Positions 41,174 to 49,646 of a stretch of DNA of 64,000 nt are shown here, in pieces. A program made the translations under genes and the position numbers. How positions within the stretch are numbered: the first letter of the stretch is position 1; each line of letters starts with the position of its first letter. A model generated the notes under the pieces. It was not told the DNA's origin, did no database searches, and saw only the letters and a program-made list of their open reading frames with translations. This DNA comes from UBA2336 sp049306095 (GTDB taxonomy: Bacteria > Bacteroidota > Bacteroidia > Cytophagales > Cyclobacteriaceae), in contig JBAQPU010000049.1 in NCBI GenBank assembly GCA_049306095.1, positions 38,095-102,094 of the forward strand. Direction: 5' to 3'.

Positions 41174-41510
41174 GCTGAAGCGCCTCCCAAAATTCAAATG
41201 CCCTGCGTAGATGAGGAATAACAATGGTTCCTCCAATAAGAGTTGCTACTCCCATTGCCTCCTGTACTTCCGCAGTAGTAAATCCTACCTCCTTGCATTT
41301 TCCAAGGTGATATTTTACGCAATCATCGCAGCGAAGAACAAGGGAACAGGTTAAGCCAATCAGCTCCTTGCTTTTAATATCGAGATGCCCGCCCGCGGAA
41401 TAGGCATTGGTATCGAGGTTAAAAAGTCGTTTTAAAATTAATTCATCCGAAGCCATAATTTTTTCATTCATGGCGCTTCGGTAGGTATTAAAATCTTCAA
41501 CTAATCCCAT
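41166..41510 (-). CDS. Carboxymuconolactone decarboxylase / AhpD-like protein
   Basis: 114 residues. The motif LRCDDCVKYHLGKC (about 57-70) gives the C-x2-C-x3-H of AhpD-type peroxidase-reductase proteins. The fold is an all-helical trimer. Its role could be thiol-dependent detoxification, but true lactone decarboxylases lack the CxxC, so redox activity is favoured. No ahpC is nearby. It is coupled to the next gene by overlap. Confidence 0.88.
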   Translation of the reverse strand: MGLVEDFNTYRSAMNEKIMASDELILKRLFNLDTNAYSAGGHLDIKSKELIGLTCSLVLRCDDCVKYHLGKCKEVGFTTAEVQEAMGVATLIGGTIVIPHLRRAFEFWEALQHV

Positions 41511-41585
41511 AGGGTAATGATTATTGTGATTATTTGAAAACCTGTTTAATATTAAAAAGGTTTACCGGCAAATATAGAACGAAGC

Positions 41586-42290
41586 ATGCTAAACTTAGCG
41601 AAAGACATTGTAACTGATTTTATGGCTCTGCTCTACCCACGCTATTGCTTTGCGTGCAACAATGGACTGGTTAAGGGCGAGGAAATAATTTGCAGCAGAT
41701 GCATGCTGGAGTTGCCCCGAACAAATTACCATCAGGTTGGAAACAACGCCCTGTACAAAAGATTAAACGGAAGGATTCCATTGGCACACGCGTTCGCTTT
41801 TTTTCATTTCCGAAAAGGGGGCAAAGTTCAACAATTATTGCACGCATTGAAGTATCATAACCACCCCGAAATAGGAACCACACTTGGTGAGGTGTTTGGC
41901 CAGGAGTTGATACAGACGCATGATCAAATGTTTGATGTTATTGTACCGGTTCCGCTACATCCAACCCGAAAAAAGAAAAGAGGATACAATCAGAGCGAGG
42001 AGTTTGCAAAAGGTCTTTCAAAAAGTTTACATGTGCCGGTTTCAGATTTATTGGTGCGGGAAACCATAACAGAATCACAAACGCGTAAAACCAAATTAAA
42101 GCGATGGCAAAATGTGAACGAGGTTTTTCAGCTTAAGCATGATGACTCAATAACAGGCCAACGCATACTGTTGGTAGATGATGTGATTACAACGGGTGCC
42201 ACCATTGAGGCGTGTGCTCAGGTTTTAGTCAGTAAAGCCTGTTCAACCATAAGCATTGGGTGCATTGCATATGCAGAGGAAATAAAATAA
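41586..42290 (+). CDS. comF: ComF-family amidophosphoribosyltransferase
   Basis: 234 residues. An N-terminal zinc finger has two C-x2-C pairs (CFACNNG at about 19-25, CSRCMLEL at about 35-42). The phosphoribosyltransferase signature is ILLVDDVITTGATIEAC (about 193-209). ComF proteins are needed for DNA uptake in competent bacteria; in Bacteroidota they are often housekeeping copies. The gene is single, on the plus strand, and closed by a strong terminator shared with gldJ. Confidence 0.9.
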   Translation: MLNLAKDIVTDFMALLYPRYCFACNNGLVKGEEIICSRCMLELPRTNYHQVGNNALYKRLNGRIPLAHAFAFFHFRKGGKVQQLLHALKYHNHPEIGTTLGEVFGQELIQTHDQMFDVIVPVPLHPTRKKKRGYNQSEEFAKGLSKSLHVPVSDLLVRETITESQTRKTKLKRWQNVNEVFQLKHDDSITGQRILLVDDVITTGATIEACAQVLVSKACSTISIGCIAYAEEIK

Positions 42291-42314
42291 AAACCCCGCT
42301 TTTGGCGGGGTTTT
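42290..42314. terminator. Bidirectional Rho-independent terminator
   Basis: AAAACCCCGC (42290-42299) pairs perfectly with GCGGGGTTTT (42305-42314) around TTTTG, with A and T runs on both sides. It serves comF (plus) and gldJ (minus). Confidence 0.92.
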
Positions 42315-42337
42315 AAGCATATTTTAAGATTTACTCA

Positions 42338-43606
42338 TTAATAGTTCGATCCGGCTTTAATCATCGCACAACGGAAACCGATGGTAGCAGTTGAACTGTC
42401 CTGATCCAAATACCTTCTTGTACCGGGCGACATCCAGTAAGCAACATCCTTCCAGCTTCCTCCCTTATAAACACGGGCGCGATCAGTTACCAGGGAATTA
42501 AAGGTTCCTTCATTACGAGGAACATACTCACCGGTAGTGGGATCTTTGATGGTGTTGTTGTTATAATCTTTGGCGTCATCCAGGAAACCATCTCTGCGGA
42601 TTGGGTTTAGGTCATCGAAATCCTGAAAGGTCATCGGGCGATACACATCCTGCACCCACTCACTCACATTACCGCCCATGTTGTACAGACCGTAATCGTT
42701 CGGAGGGAATTCATAAATGTAAGAGGTGATTAATGCACCGTCATTCAAACGTCCGGCAATACCGGCATAGTCACCACGGCCACGCTTAAAATTTGCCAGC
42801 ATATAACCCATTTGCTTTCCGTATGGGTTACGCACAGCGTGACCATCCCAAGGATACACCCGCTGGTGTGTTTGCATTTCTTCCAACCATTGTGTTCCGA
42901 TCATGGCTTGTGCGGCATACTCCCACTCAGCTTCCGTTGGCAGGCGATACGAAGGAACAACAATACCGGACTCCAACGGAATGCGGCCATCGGTTTCTGC
43001 ATACTCTTCACCTGCCTGTTCAGCAAGGGCAATGTTCACAGCACGGGTTCTCCACACTGAAAATTCAGTAGCCTGAGTCCAGCTTACACCAACAACGGGG
43101 AAATATCGGAACCCGGGGTAGCGTAAGTAGTGTTCTACGTAAGGATCATTGAAGGCAAGCTTGCCAATCCAAACGGTTGTATCAGGACGGGCAGCCGCAT
43201 ATACTTCTTGTGAGGAATCTTTTGCTAAATGATGCAAATATTCCAACCAGTGGATATTGGCAATTTCAGTTTCATCCATGAAGAAAGAAGCCACAGAAAC
43301 AGTTCTTTCAATATTATCGCGGTATGACATTACGTCTTCTTCAAAGGAACCCATTACGGCACGACCGCCTTCAATAAAAATCATGTTGGGAGCGTCCGGC
43401 TGGCCTTCATAAGGGTTCACCATAAACCCTCCGGCATCTTCATCATTGTAAGCGAGACCGGTTGCAGTACTTACCTGACCGGGATTTTGGGCTGTGGGCT
43501 TACCGCCACCGCCACCGAAAAGGCCTCCAAAAAAGTTACATCCTGAGAGGACGATGGAGCTGGCGGCAAGGAATAAAAATACTCTAAGGCAAGTCTTCAT
43601 GTTCAA
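42338..43606 (-). CDS. gldJ: Gliding motility lipoprotein GldJ (FGE-sulfatase domain)
   Basis: 422-residue lipoprotein with lipobox LSGCNF (Cys at about 23). A glycine-rich linker and ATGLAYNDEDAGGFMV are followed by the formylglycine-generating-enzyme-like domain: MIFIEGGRAVMGSFEEDVMS, FFMDETEIANIHWLEYLHHL, YRLPTEAEWEYAAQAM, GNVSEWVQDVYRP and GFRCAMIKAG. This arrangement matches GldJ, needed for gliding and T9SS assembly. GldK is the near paralogue; the TGLxYND.xxGGF lead favours GldJ. It is shorter than F. johnsoniae GldJ. A second ATG lies at 43600. Confidence 0.85.
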   Translation of the reverse strand: MNMKTCLRVFLFLAASSIVLSGCNFFGGLFGGGGGKPTAQNPGQVSTATGLAYNDEDAGGFMVNPYEGQPDAPNMIFIEGGRAVMGSFEEDVMSYRDNIERTVSVASFFMDETEIANIHWLEYLHHLAKDSSQEVYAAARPDTTVWIGKLAFNDPYVEHYLRYPGFRYFPVVGVSWTQATEFSVWRTRAVNIALAEQAGEEYAETDGRIPLESGIVVPSYRLPTEAEWEYAAQAMIGTQWLEEMQTHQRVYPWDGHAVRNPYGKQMGYMLANFKRGRGDYAGIAGRLNDGALITSYIYEFPPNDYGLYNMGGNVSEWVQDVYRPMTFQDFDDLNPIRRDGFLDDAKDYNNNTIKDPTTGEYVPRNEGTFNSLVTDRARVYKGGSWKDVAYWMSPGTRRYLDQDSSTATIGFRCAMIKAGSNY

Positions 43607-43662
43607 TTTCGATTTTAAACCAAATGCTAATATAGAGAGATAAACAGATGTTTTCCAAGCAG

Positions 43663-43699
43663 AAGCCGTTTTATTGATAAATCTTTAATAGAACGGCTT
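43663..43699. other. Hairpin in the gldJ upstream region
   Basis: AAGCCGTT (43663-43670) pairs with AACGGCTT (43692-43699), extended by TATT/AATA after one mismatch, loop about 13 nt. It is 57-93 bp before the gldJ start, inside its leader or promoter. A T-rich run follows on the plus strand. The remaining gap to 43871 shows no gene. Confidence 0.45.
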
Positions 43700-43870
43700 T
43701 TCGTCTTTTAAACGTATCGGGTTCTTTCGTATTGTTTCGGGAAACACAGTTCCCAAAAAAGGAATCCATGACAACCGACCAACGAACAAAATGCCCCGTT
43801 AGAATGCAAAAACAAGGGTAGGTTTCAATGGCATGAATTTTAAACAGGCAAGCGAGTTCAATGCTTTGAT

Positions 43871-44134
43871 ATGCTTACAATTCATGATTTCCGCGTTATG
43901 CCTTTCGAAAAGAAATGTGATGTTGTTACCTATGCCGGTCAGTACCTGGCACATCGTTTTTTAGGTGATTGTAAAATTTTTCTTTACTCGGCTGAAGAAT
44001 TTTTTATTGAAGTATTTTATTCCCCGAAGTATCAAAAGGTATTAATGATTAATGCTTTTGATCAGCTAACAGGAATTGATCCTTACCTGGAGTTGGTTTC
44101 GCTGGCCGATTTGGACAGGCGATCCATCATTTGA
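43871..44134 (+). CDS. Small conserved protein of unknown function, 87 aa
   Basis: MLTIHDFRVMPFEKKCDVVT, then LYSAEEFFIEVFYSPKYQKV resembles a short Bacteroidota family I recall that begins with the same IHDF pattern and has no known function. It has no signal or membrane segment. Its last 52 bp overlap the mfd stop region on the other strand, a tail-to-tail overlap. The gene is otherwise isolated. Confidence 0.65.
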   Translation: MLTIHDFRVMPFEKKCDVVTYAGQYLAHRFLGDCKIFLYSAEEFFIEVFYSPKYQKVLMINAFDQLTGIDPYLELVSLADLDRRSII

Positions 44135-47100
44135 TTCAGCAACTCGATGGCGGTGTCAACGCTTGAAATGTTTTCTATAATCAACATGGCCTTTCCGGCC
44201 TGATCTTTCACTTTGCATTGACGGGCGTGCGTTTGAACAAAAAGTAAAATCTTGCCGAAAATTTCTGAGCTGAAATAGGCATCATTATTCGACACAAAAT
44301 AGCCGCGAAATTTATTTCCCTTGAGAATGATTTTTTCAAAGCCAAGCTCCTCACCCAACCAGCGTAAACGTACGGAGTTGATCAATTCAAAAACAGACGA
44401 AGGAATTTCTCCGAAGCGATCCTGAAGTTCGTTGCTGAACGTAGCAAGCTGATCCTTGTCTTTAATATTATCCAGGCGTGAGTAAAGCTGGAGTCTCTCG
44501 CTTGTGCTGTTCACATACGTTTCAGGAATCAGAATTTCAAGATCAGTCTCAATTACGCAGTCCTGTACAATCAGCTTTGCTTTTTCAGCAAGCTCCACTG
44601 CAAACAGTTCTTTGAAATCGGTTTCTTTCAATTCTTGAATCGCGTCATCTAAAATTTTATGATAGGTTTCAAACCCGAGATCGTTGATGAAACCGCTTTG
44701 CTCTCCGCCCAATAAATTTCCTGCTCCGCGAATATCCAAATCGCGCATGGCAACCTTGAAGCCGTCACCCAATTCAGAAAATTCTTCCAACGCGGCTAAT
44801 CGTTTACGGGAATCGGAAGTAAGAAGTGATGCCGGGGGAGTTAACAAATAACAAAAGGCTTTTTTGTTGGACCGGCCCACACGACCACGCATTTGGTGCA
44901 GATCCGACAAACCAAACATGTGCGCCTGATTGATGATGATGGTATTTGCATTTGGGATATCAAGTCCTGACTCAATGATGTTCGTGGTTACCAACACATC
45001 GTATTCGCCATCAATAAACTTCATCATGGCTTTTTCCAATTGATGGCCCTCCATCTGACCATGTGCAATTCCAATTTTTGCATCTGGAACAAGCTTGAAA
45101 ATTACGTTGGCGATGGCTTCGATATCGTTCACCCTGTTGTGAACAAAAAATACCTGTCCCCCTCTACGCAATTCTGTACTCACCGCATCGCGGATGATGG
45201 TTTCTTCGTAGGTGTGGAGTTCTGTTGTGACCGGTTGACGATTAGGGGGTGGCGTTGAAATAATGCTGAGATCGCGGGCACCCATAAGCGAAAAATGAAG
45301 GGTGCGGGGAATGGGCGTTGCCGTTAGTGTGAGGACATCCACATTTACTTTTAACTCCTTCAACCGATCTTTTACTTTCACTCCAAATTTTTGTTCCTCA
45401 TCTACAATCAGGAGCCCAAGGTCTTTGAATTCAAAATCTTTACTGATGATGCGGTGTGTGCCAATGAGAATATTAACCTTTCCTTCTTTTACACCCGCGA
45501 TGGTTTGTTTAATTTCTTTATCGCTTCTGAAACGTGAGACATATTCAATCGTTACGGGAAAATTACTCAGCCTTTCTTTGAAAGTTCGGTGGTGCTGCAT
45601 GGCCAAAATGGTAGTGGGCACCAACACAGCAACTTGTTTTCCATCAGCAGAGGCTTTAAAAGCTGCCCGAATGGCTACTTCTGTTTTTCCAAACCCAACA
45701 TCTCCGCAAACCAGCCGATCCATCGGATGTGCCTCTTCCATGTTACGTTTTACATCTTCAGTAGCACGGGCCTGGTCGGGAGTGTCTTCATAAATAAAAG
45801 ATGATTCCAGCTCTGCCTGTAAATAGCTGTCGTGTGAAAACGCAAACCCCGGAGCGGTTTTCCTTTTTGCATAAAGAGCGATGAGTTCTTTAGCAATGTC
45901 TTTGACTTTGCCTTTGACCTTGGCTTTTTTATTCTCCCACTCCTGTGAACCAAGCTTGCTGATAACCGGAGGCGCACCTTCTTTGCCTGTGTATTTTGAA
46001 ATTTTATGAAGCGCGTGAATGCTTACGTAAAGCAAATCATTGTCGCGGTACACCAGACGAATAGATTCCTGGTCGTGGCCGTTTACTTCCTTTTTTTCTA
46101 AGCCAGCAAATTTTCCAATTCCATAGTCGATGTGCGTGACAAAATCGCCCGGTTGTAAGGTGTGGAGCTCGCGTAGCGTGAGCGCTTTCGATTTAGAAAA
46201 TTTTTCACGCGCCCGGTAGCGGTGAAAACGTTCAAAAATCTGGTGATCGGTGTAGCAAACAGTTTTTAACGTTTGATCAACAAATCCCTGTCGGAGGGGA
46301 AACTCCAGTGGGTTAAATTCCAGTTCAGGATGGATTTCTTCAAAAATTTCTTTCAGACGGTCGAGCTGTTTGGGGATTTCAGCAGCTATAAAATTGGTAA
46401 GCCCCCGCGATTGGTGCTCAATCAGGTTATTGGCAAGTAACTCAAAGTTTTTGTTGAACGATGGCTGCGCTGAGGAAGAAAAAAAGAAGGAGGTCGCATC
46501 AGGAAGGATAAAACGGTTTCCAAACTCTATACCGAAAAATGATTTGATTTTTTGTGCAAAAGACTCGCCTGTTTCAAAAAGATTTTCAGGATGGAGCACA
46601 ACGTTTGTTCCGCTTTGGCGGATGATGTGATCGAATGATGCGCTTGCCTTTTCGAACAGGTTGTTCAACACATCAAGGGTTAGCTGAACATCCTTAAACC
46701 ATAACCTGGTTTTTTGGGAAATAAAGTCCAGAAACGACTGACGATCTTCCTGCATCAATTTGGTTTGAACATCGGGGATGATGCTGATTTGCTCAAGCTT
46801 ATCTACTGAAAGCTGCGAGCCGGGTTCAAATGAGCGAATGCTGTCAACCTCATCACCGAAAAGCTCAATCCGGTAAGGTAGTTCATGAGCAAAAGAAAAC
46901 ACATCGATGATTCCCCCCCGCACAGAAAACTGACCAGCCTCATATACAAAGTCTGTCTTTTCAAAGTCGTAGCCGTGTAAAAACTCTTCCAAAAAGGAGA
47001 TGTCCAGTTTTTCTTTCAGCCTGACAGAAAATGTATTGGTTGCAAGCGAGCGCTTGTTGATTACTTTTTCTGAAAGCGCCTCAGGATACGTAACAATAAT

Positions 47101-47457
47101 TTGAGGCTTTGTTTTACTGGCGAGATGATTCAGCACCTCGGCCCGCATCAGAATATTCGCATTCTCGGTTTCGTCAAATTCGTACAGCCTTTTGTACGAC
47201 ATCGGGAAAAGCAGAATGTCTTTTCCTAACAGGTTCTGAAGATCATTTTGAAAGTAGGAGGCCTCGTCTTTTTCCTGAAGAATGATAATATAATCCTGCG
47301 GATGAAGCTTAAACGCACTGGCTACCAGTACGGCATCCAGGCTGCCCGAAAGGCCTTTGATTTTAATATTAGGTGAAGTGGGCGTATGTATTCCTGCGGC
47401 TACGGTCCTGATCAAACCATCCGCACAATACATACTCAAAAAATCGTGCGCCCTCAA
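44083..47457 (-). CDS. mfd: Transcription-repair coupling factor Mfd
   Basis: 1124 residues. It has UvrB-like N-terminal domains, the RNA-polymerase-interacting domain (GDFVTHIDYGIGKFAGLEKK, about 440) and RecG-like motor motifs: Walker A GDVGFGKTEVAIRA, DEEQKFGV, LTATPIPRTL and QMRGRVGRSNKKAFCYL. A C-terminal TRCF domain follows. Mfd removes stalled RNA polymerase at lesions and recruits UvrA. The start MRAHDFLSMYCADG could also be the second Met. A TATATTTG promoter lies 20 bp upstream. Confidence 0.96.
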   Translation of the reverse strand: MRAHDFLSMYCADGLIRTVAAGIHTPTSPNIKIKGLSGSLDAVLVASAFKLHPQDYIIILQEKDEASYFQNDLQNLLGKDILLFPMSYKRLYEFDETENANILMRAEVLNHLASKTKPQIIVTYPEALSEKVINKRSLATNTFSVRLKEKLDISFLEEFLHGYDFEKTDFVYEAGQFSVRGGIIDVFSFAHELPYRIELFGDEVDSIRSFEPGSQLSVDKLEQISIIPDVQTKLMQEDRQSFLDFISQKTRLWFKDVQLTLDVLNNLFEKASASFDHIIRQSGTNVVLHPENLFETGESFAQKIKSFFGIEFGNRFILPDATSFFFSSSAQPSFNKNFELLANNLIEHQSRGLTNFIAAEIPKQLDRLKEIFEEIHPELEFNPLEFPLRQGFVDQTLKTVCYTDHQIFERFHRYRAREKFSKSKALTLRELHTLQPGDFVTHIDYGIGKFAGLEKKEVNGHDQESIRLVYRDNDLLYVSIHALHKISKYTGKEGAPPVISKLGSQEWENKKAKVKGKVKDIAKELIALYAKRKTAPGFAFSHDSYLQAELESSFIYEDTPDQARATEDVKRNMEEAHPMDRLVCGDVGFGKTEVAIRAAFKASADGKQVAVLVPTTILAMQHHRTFKERLSNFPVTIEYVSRFRSDKEIKQTIAGVKEGKVNILIGTHRIISKDFEFKDLGLLIVDEEQKFGVKVKDRLKELKVNVDVLTLTATPIPRTLHFSLMGARDLSIISTPPPNRQPVTTELHTYEETIIRDAVSTELRRGGQVFFVHNRVNDIEAIANVIFKLVPDAKIGIAHGQMEGHQLEKAMMKFIDGEYDVLVTTNIIESGLDIPNANTIIINQAHMFGLSDLHQMRGRVGRSNKKAFCYLLTPPASLLTSDSRKRLAALEEFSELGDGFKVAMRDLDIRGAGNLLGGEQSGFINDLGFETYHKILDDAIQELKETDFKELFAVELAEKAKLIVQDCVIETDLEILIPETYVNSTSERLQLYSRLDNIKDKDQLATFSNELQDRFGEIPSSVFELINSVRLRWLGEELGFEKIILKGNKFRGYFVSNNDAYFSSEIFGKILLFVQTHARQCKVKDQAGKAMLIIENISSVDTAIELLNQMMDRLSKSASETNSR

Positions 47458-47476
47458 TGCAATCTTAAACTGGCTG

Positions 47477-47484
47477 CAAATATA
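47477..47484 (-). promoter_or_regulatory. -7 element (TATATTTG) for mfd
   Basis: Exact TAnnTTTG match on the minus strand, 19 bp before the mfd ATG, predicting a leader of about 14 nt. Confidence 0.55.
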
Positions 47485-47577
47485 GGATTTGCATCAGCAC
47501 GTTTTGAGATTTTAACAAACGATGGGGAGAAATCCGACTAATTGTAATCCCCCAAACCAAAGCTTACCTTTATTAAC

Positions 47578-47769
47578 ATGGAGCTCGTCCAACTTTTCTT
47601 CTTATTGCTGGCCATTACTTGCCTGTTCTTTTTAGTTATTGGGTTGTTTAAGCCCTGGGCCATGCTGTGGTGGGAAGATGTGCAGAATAGGAGAAAGGTG
47701 ATCAAAGTATACGGTGTGGCGGGGTTGATCAGCTATACCGCGTATTGGTTGCTGAGGATTTTCTTCTGA
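47578..47769 (+). CDS. Small membrane protein, 63 aa
   Basis: Two transmembrane segments (about 4-25 and 44-62) joined by a basic-aromatic loop (KPWAMLWWEDVQNRRKVIKV). Short proteins of this layout, with WxxxxNRRKV in the loop, recur in Bacteroidota; function is unknown. It is divergent from mfd, and its stop meets the stop of the THUMP-like gene at 47770. Confidence 0.7.
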   Translation: MELVQLFFLLLAITCLFFLVIGLFKPWAMLWWEDVQNRRKVIKVYGVAGLISYTAYWLLRIFF

Positions 47770-48966
47770 TTATTTTATTCTTTCCGCTGCCATAAGATAT
47801 TTTTCAGAGGGTCCTGAGAATCCAATCAAATAATGATCCCCTCCTTCTTTCAGTTTTGTTTTCTTCTTTAACTGCTCTGGTGTGAGAGGGTAGTTTCGTA
47901 TGATGATGTTGGCCTTCCCTCCCGGGAAATTTTCTTTGATATTTTTTGGATCCGGTTTAACCGGTTGCCCTATCTTAAAAATTCTTCCGGGAAAAATCTT
48001 AACTAAAAGGTGAGAACTATATAAATGGGTGTTAGGCGCCAATTTTTTTAAAGAAAACTTTTTACCTACTAATTTAAAGGCGCCTGCCTTTAAGATGGAA
48101 ACGTTGGGTTCATACAAATAAGTTAAGGGTTTTGAAAAATCGGAAACAATTTTTTTCTCTTCCTCCAGGGTAAACGAAAACCCTTCCTCTTGACCGGATA
48201 GATTGATTGCATGAAGCGTTGCCTCTCCAGGAAACCCCTTTCGACAAAAAAAGAGCAGCTCTTTACACTCATTGTCTACCGAAACGATCCACACGGTTTC
48301 AACATGCTTCAATTCTTTTAGTCCGTTGGCAATGTCAAGCAAAGGAGAAGTTTTAATGAAAAGACAATCCGTTTTTTGAAACAGGTCTGAAAGTAATGCT
48401 GGAACAGGGGGCTCACAATCAGTGAGCATAAAAACTTTCTTATTGGATTTGTCTCTTCTGGAAGGATCGAGAAAAATGCAATCAACATTTTTTCCAGGGG
48501 CTTTCAGGAAATCTTCAGCTGTTGTTTGACGGAATTCTATATTGTCAGCGGAGAAAACGCGATGGTTATGCCGCGCAATTTCTAACAGTGAAGGATTGGG
48601 TTCTGCATAAATAACTTTTTTGAAGGCACGACTAAAGAATAAAGAGTCAACACCAAACCCACCGGTTAAATCGGCTATTACGGCATCCGGGCCAATGACT
48701 GAACTCAATACGCGGGCTTTGAACGCAGCAGTTTTTTCTGAGGAACTTTGTTCCAGGTTCAATCCGGGGGGAAAGAGAATGTTGAGCGTATTATAGTAGA
48801 GCGGTAATTTTATTTTTGCCTTTCGCCTGCCAATAATTTGCTGGGCAATAGCAACCGGAGAGACCCCGAAAATAGGGCGTTGCTGCAGGATCAATTTTTT
48901 TTCATCGTCCGCTTCATGCTCACGGATGTACGCCTGTACCTCGGGCCGAAGCAAAGAGGCAATCAT
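47770..48966 (-). CDS. THUMP-like domain class I methyltransferase
   Basis: 398 residues. The N-terminal part ends with a P-rich stretch. The Rossmann fold is marked by VIADLTGGFGVDSLFFSRAF (about 93-112) and the catalytic-type DCIFLDPSRRDKSNKKVFML (about 162-181). The C-terminal part holds the THUMP-like domain (HYLIGFSG...). RNA methylation is likely because of the THUMP-like domain, but the target is unknown. The start overlaps the stop of the upstream secreted-protein gene by 4 bp (ATGA), suggesting coupling. Confidence 0.8.
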   Translation of the reverse strand: MIASLLRPEVQAYIREHEADDEKKLILQQRPIFGVSPVAIAQQIIGRRKAKIKLPLYYNTLNILFPPGLNLEQSSSEKTAAFKARVLSSVIGPDAVIADLTGGFGVDSLFFSRAFKKVIYAEPNPSLLEIARHNHRVFSADNIEFRQTTAEDFLKAPGKNVDCIFLDPSRRDKSNKKVFMLTDCEPPVPALLSDLFQKTDCLFIKTSPLLDIANGLKELKHVETVWIVSVDNECKELLFFCRKGFPGEATLHAINLSGQEEGFSFTLEEEKKIVSDFSKPLTYLYEPNVSILKAGAFKLVGKKFSLKKLAPNTHLYSSHLLVKIFPGRIFKIGQPVKPDPKNIKENFPGGKANIIIRNYPLTPEQLKKKTKLKEGGDHYLIGFSGPSEKYLMAAERIK

Positions 48967-49487
48967 TTTATAACCCGAAAGGACCGAATGATTTTCAGGT
49001 AATCGTTTTCATACCTGGGAAAAAAGTCTTTCTCGGCTATACCGTTGAGCATGTACAATTTTTCGTTTTTAAGAACGAGGTAGAAAAGAGTGTAAAGGGT
49101 AAAAGAAACTTCTCCGCTTCCTACCGTTCCCGTTCCGGTAAATGAAAACACCGCCCAACGGGCAACAGTACCGTGAATATCCTCCTCACCCTGCTTAACA
49201 AGTGTAAAGCTGCTGTACGCAGAAGGAAAATCTTTTTCTATATAGAAATCATAGGCTTCTCCCAGGCTTAATTCTTTTCCATCGTACACGCTAATCTCAA
49301 GTTTTTCTTTCCAGGTATCCATTTCCCCCTCATCAGGGGCGTACACACTTGTAATTTCATTTTCCTGCCGCGTTGTCCATTTTTCAGGAACAGTAAGTTG
49401 ATAACCGCCTTTTTTATTTTGAAAAATCTGCTGTGCGGCAGCGTCAAATGTGAAAAAGAAAGAGAGAAGAATAATCGAATACTTCAT
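48963..49487 (-). CDS. Secreted protein with PsbP-like pattern, 174 aa
   Basis: Start taken at the ATG at 49487, which opens a signal peptide (MKYSIILLSFFFTFDAAAQ). The mature protein begins IFQNKKGGYQLTVPEKWTTR, typical of PsbP/MOG1-like or DcrB-like beta-alpha-beta folds in secreted bacterial proteins. The body ends with YENDYLKIIRSFRVIK. No enzymatic motif. It lies upstream of the THUMP-like gene with ATGA overlap, a pairing with no obvious logic. Confidence 0.7.
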   Translation of the reverse strand: MKYSIILLSFFFTFDAAAQQIFQNKKGGYQLTVPEKWTTRQENEITSVYAPDEGEMDTWKEKLEISVYDGKELSLGEAYDFYIEKDFPSAYSSFTLVKQGEEDIHGTVARWAVFSFTGTGTVGSGEVSFTLYTLFYLVLKNEKLYMLNGIAEKDFFPRYENDYLKIIRSFRVIK

Positions 49488-49518
49488 ATAGTGTATTACG
49501 AAAATAAAAATACTGAAT

Positions 49519-49605
49519 TTAATCCCCGAATCTCTGTGCCTTCTGTGGGTAAGAAGAATAGAAAATTTTACTACGGAGTACACGGCTTTCTCATTGAGTT
49601 ATGCG
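49519..49605. repeat. Intergenic word-repeat G (CTCTGTGCCTTCTGTGG type)
   Basis: CTCTGTGCCTTCTGTGGGT on the left (from about 49530) and ACTACGGAGTACACGG on the right (about 49570-49585) form an imperfect inverted pair. The words resemble the CCACAGAGGGCACAGAG repeats seen between genes in many bacteria. It lies in the gap between the secreted-protein gene and the flavoprotein gene. Confidence 0.5.
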
Positions 49606-49646
49606 GAGACCGTCTTGTGATCCAATTAAAAGAGCGAACTTTCAAC

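Noticed and set aside
45302..45793. 163-codon plus-strand frame inside mfd
   Set aside because: Shadow of the mfd motor domain; Ser-rich with no recognisable pattern.
49398..49646. N-terminal extension of the flavoprotein to 49398
   Set aside because: It runs through repeat G and antisense to a secreted-protein gene; family members start at the FAD motif.
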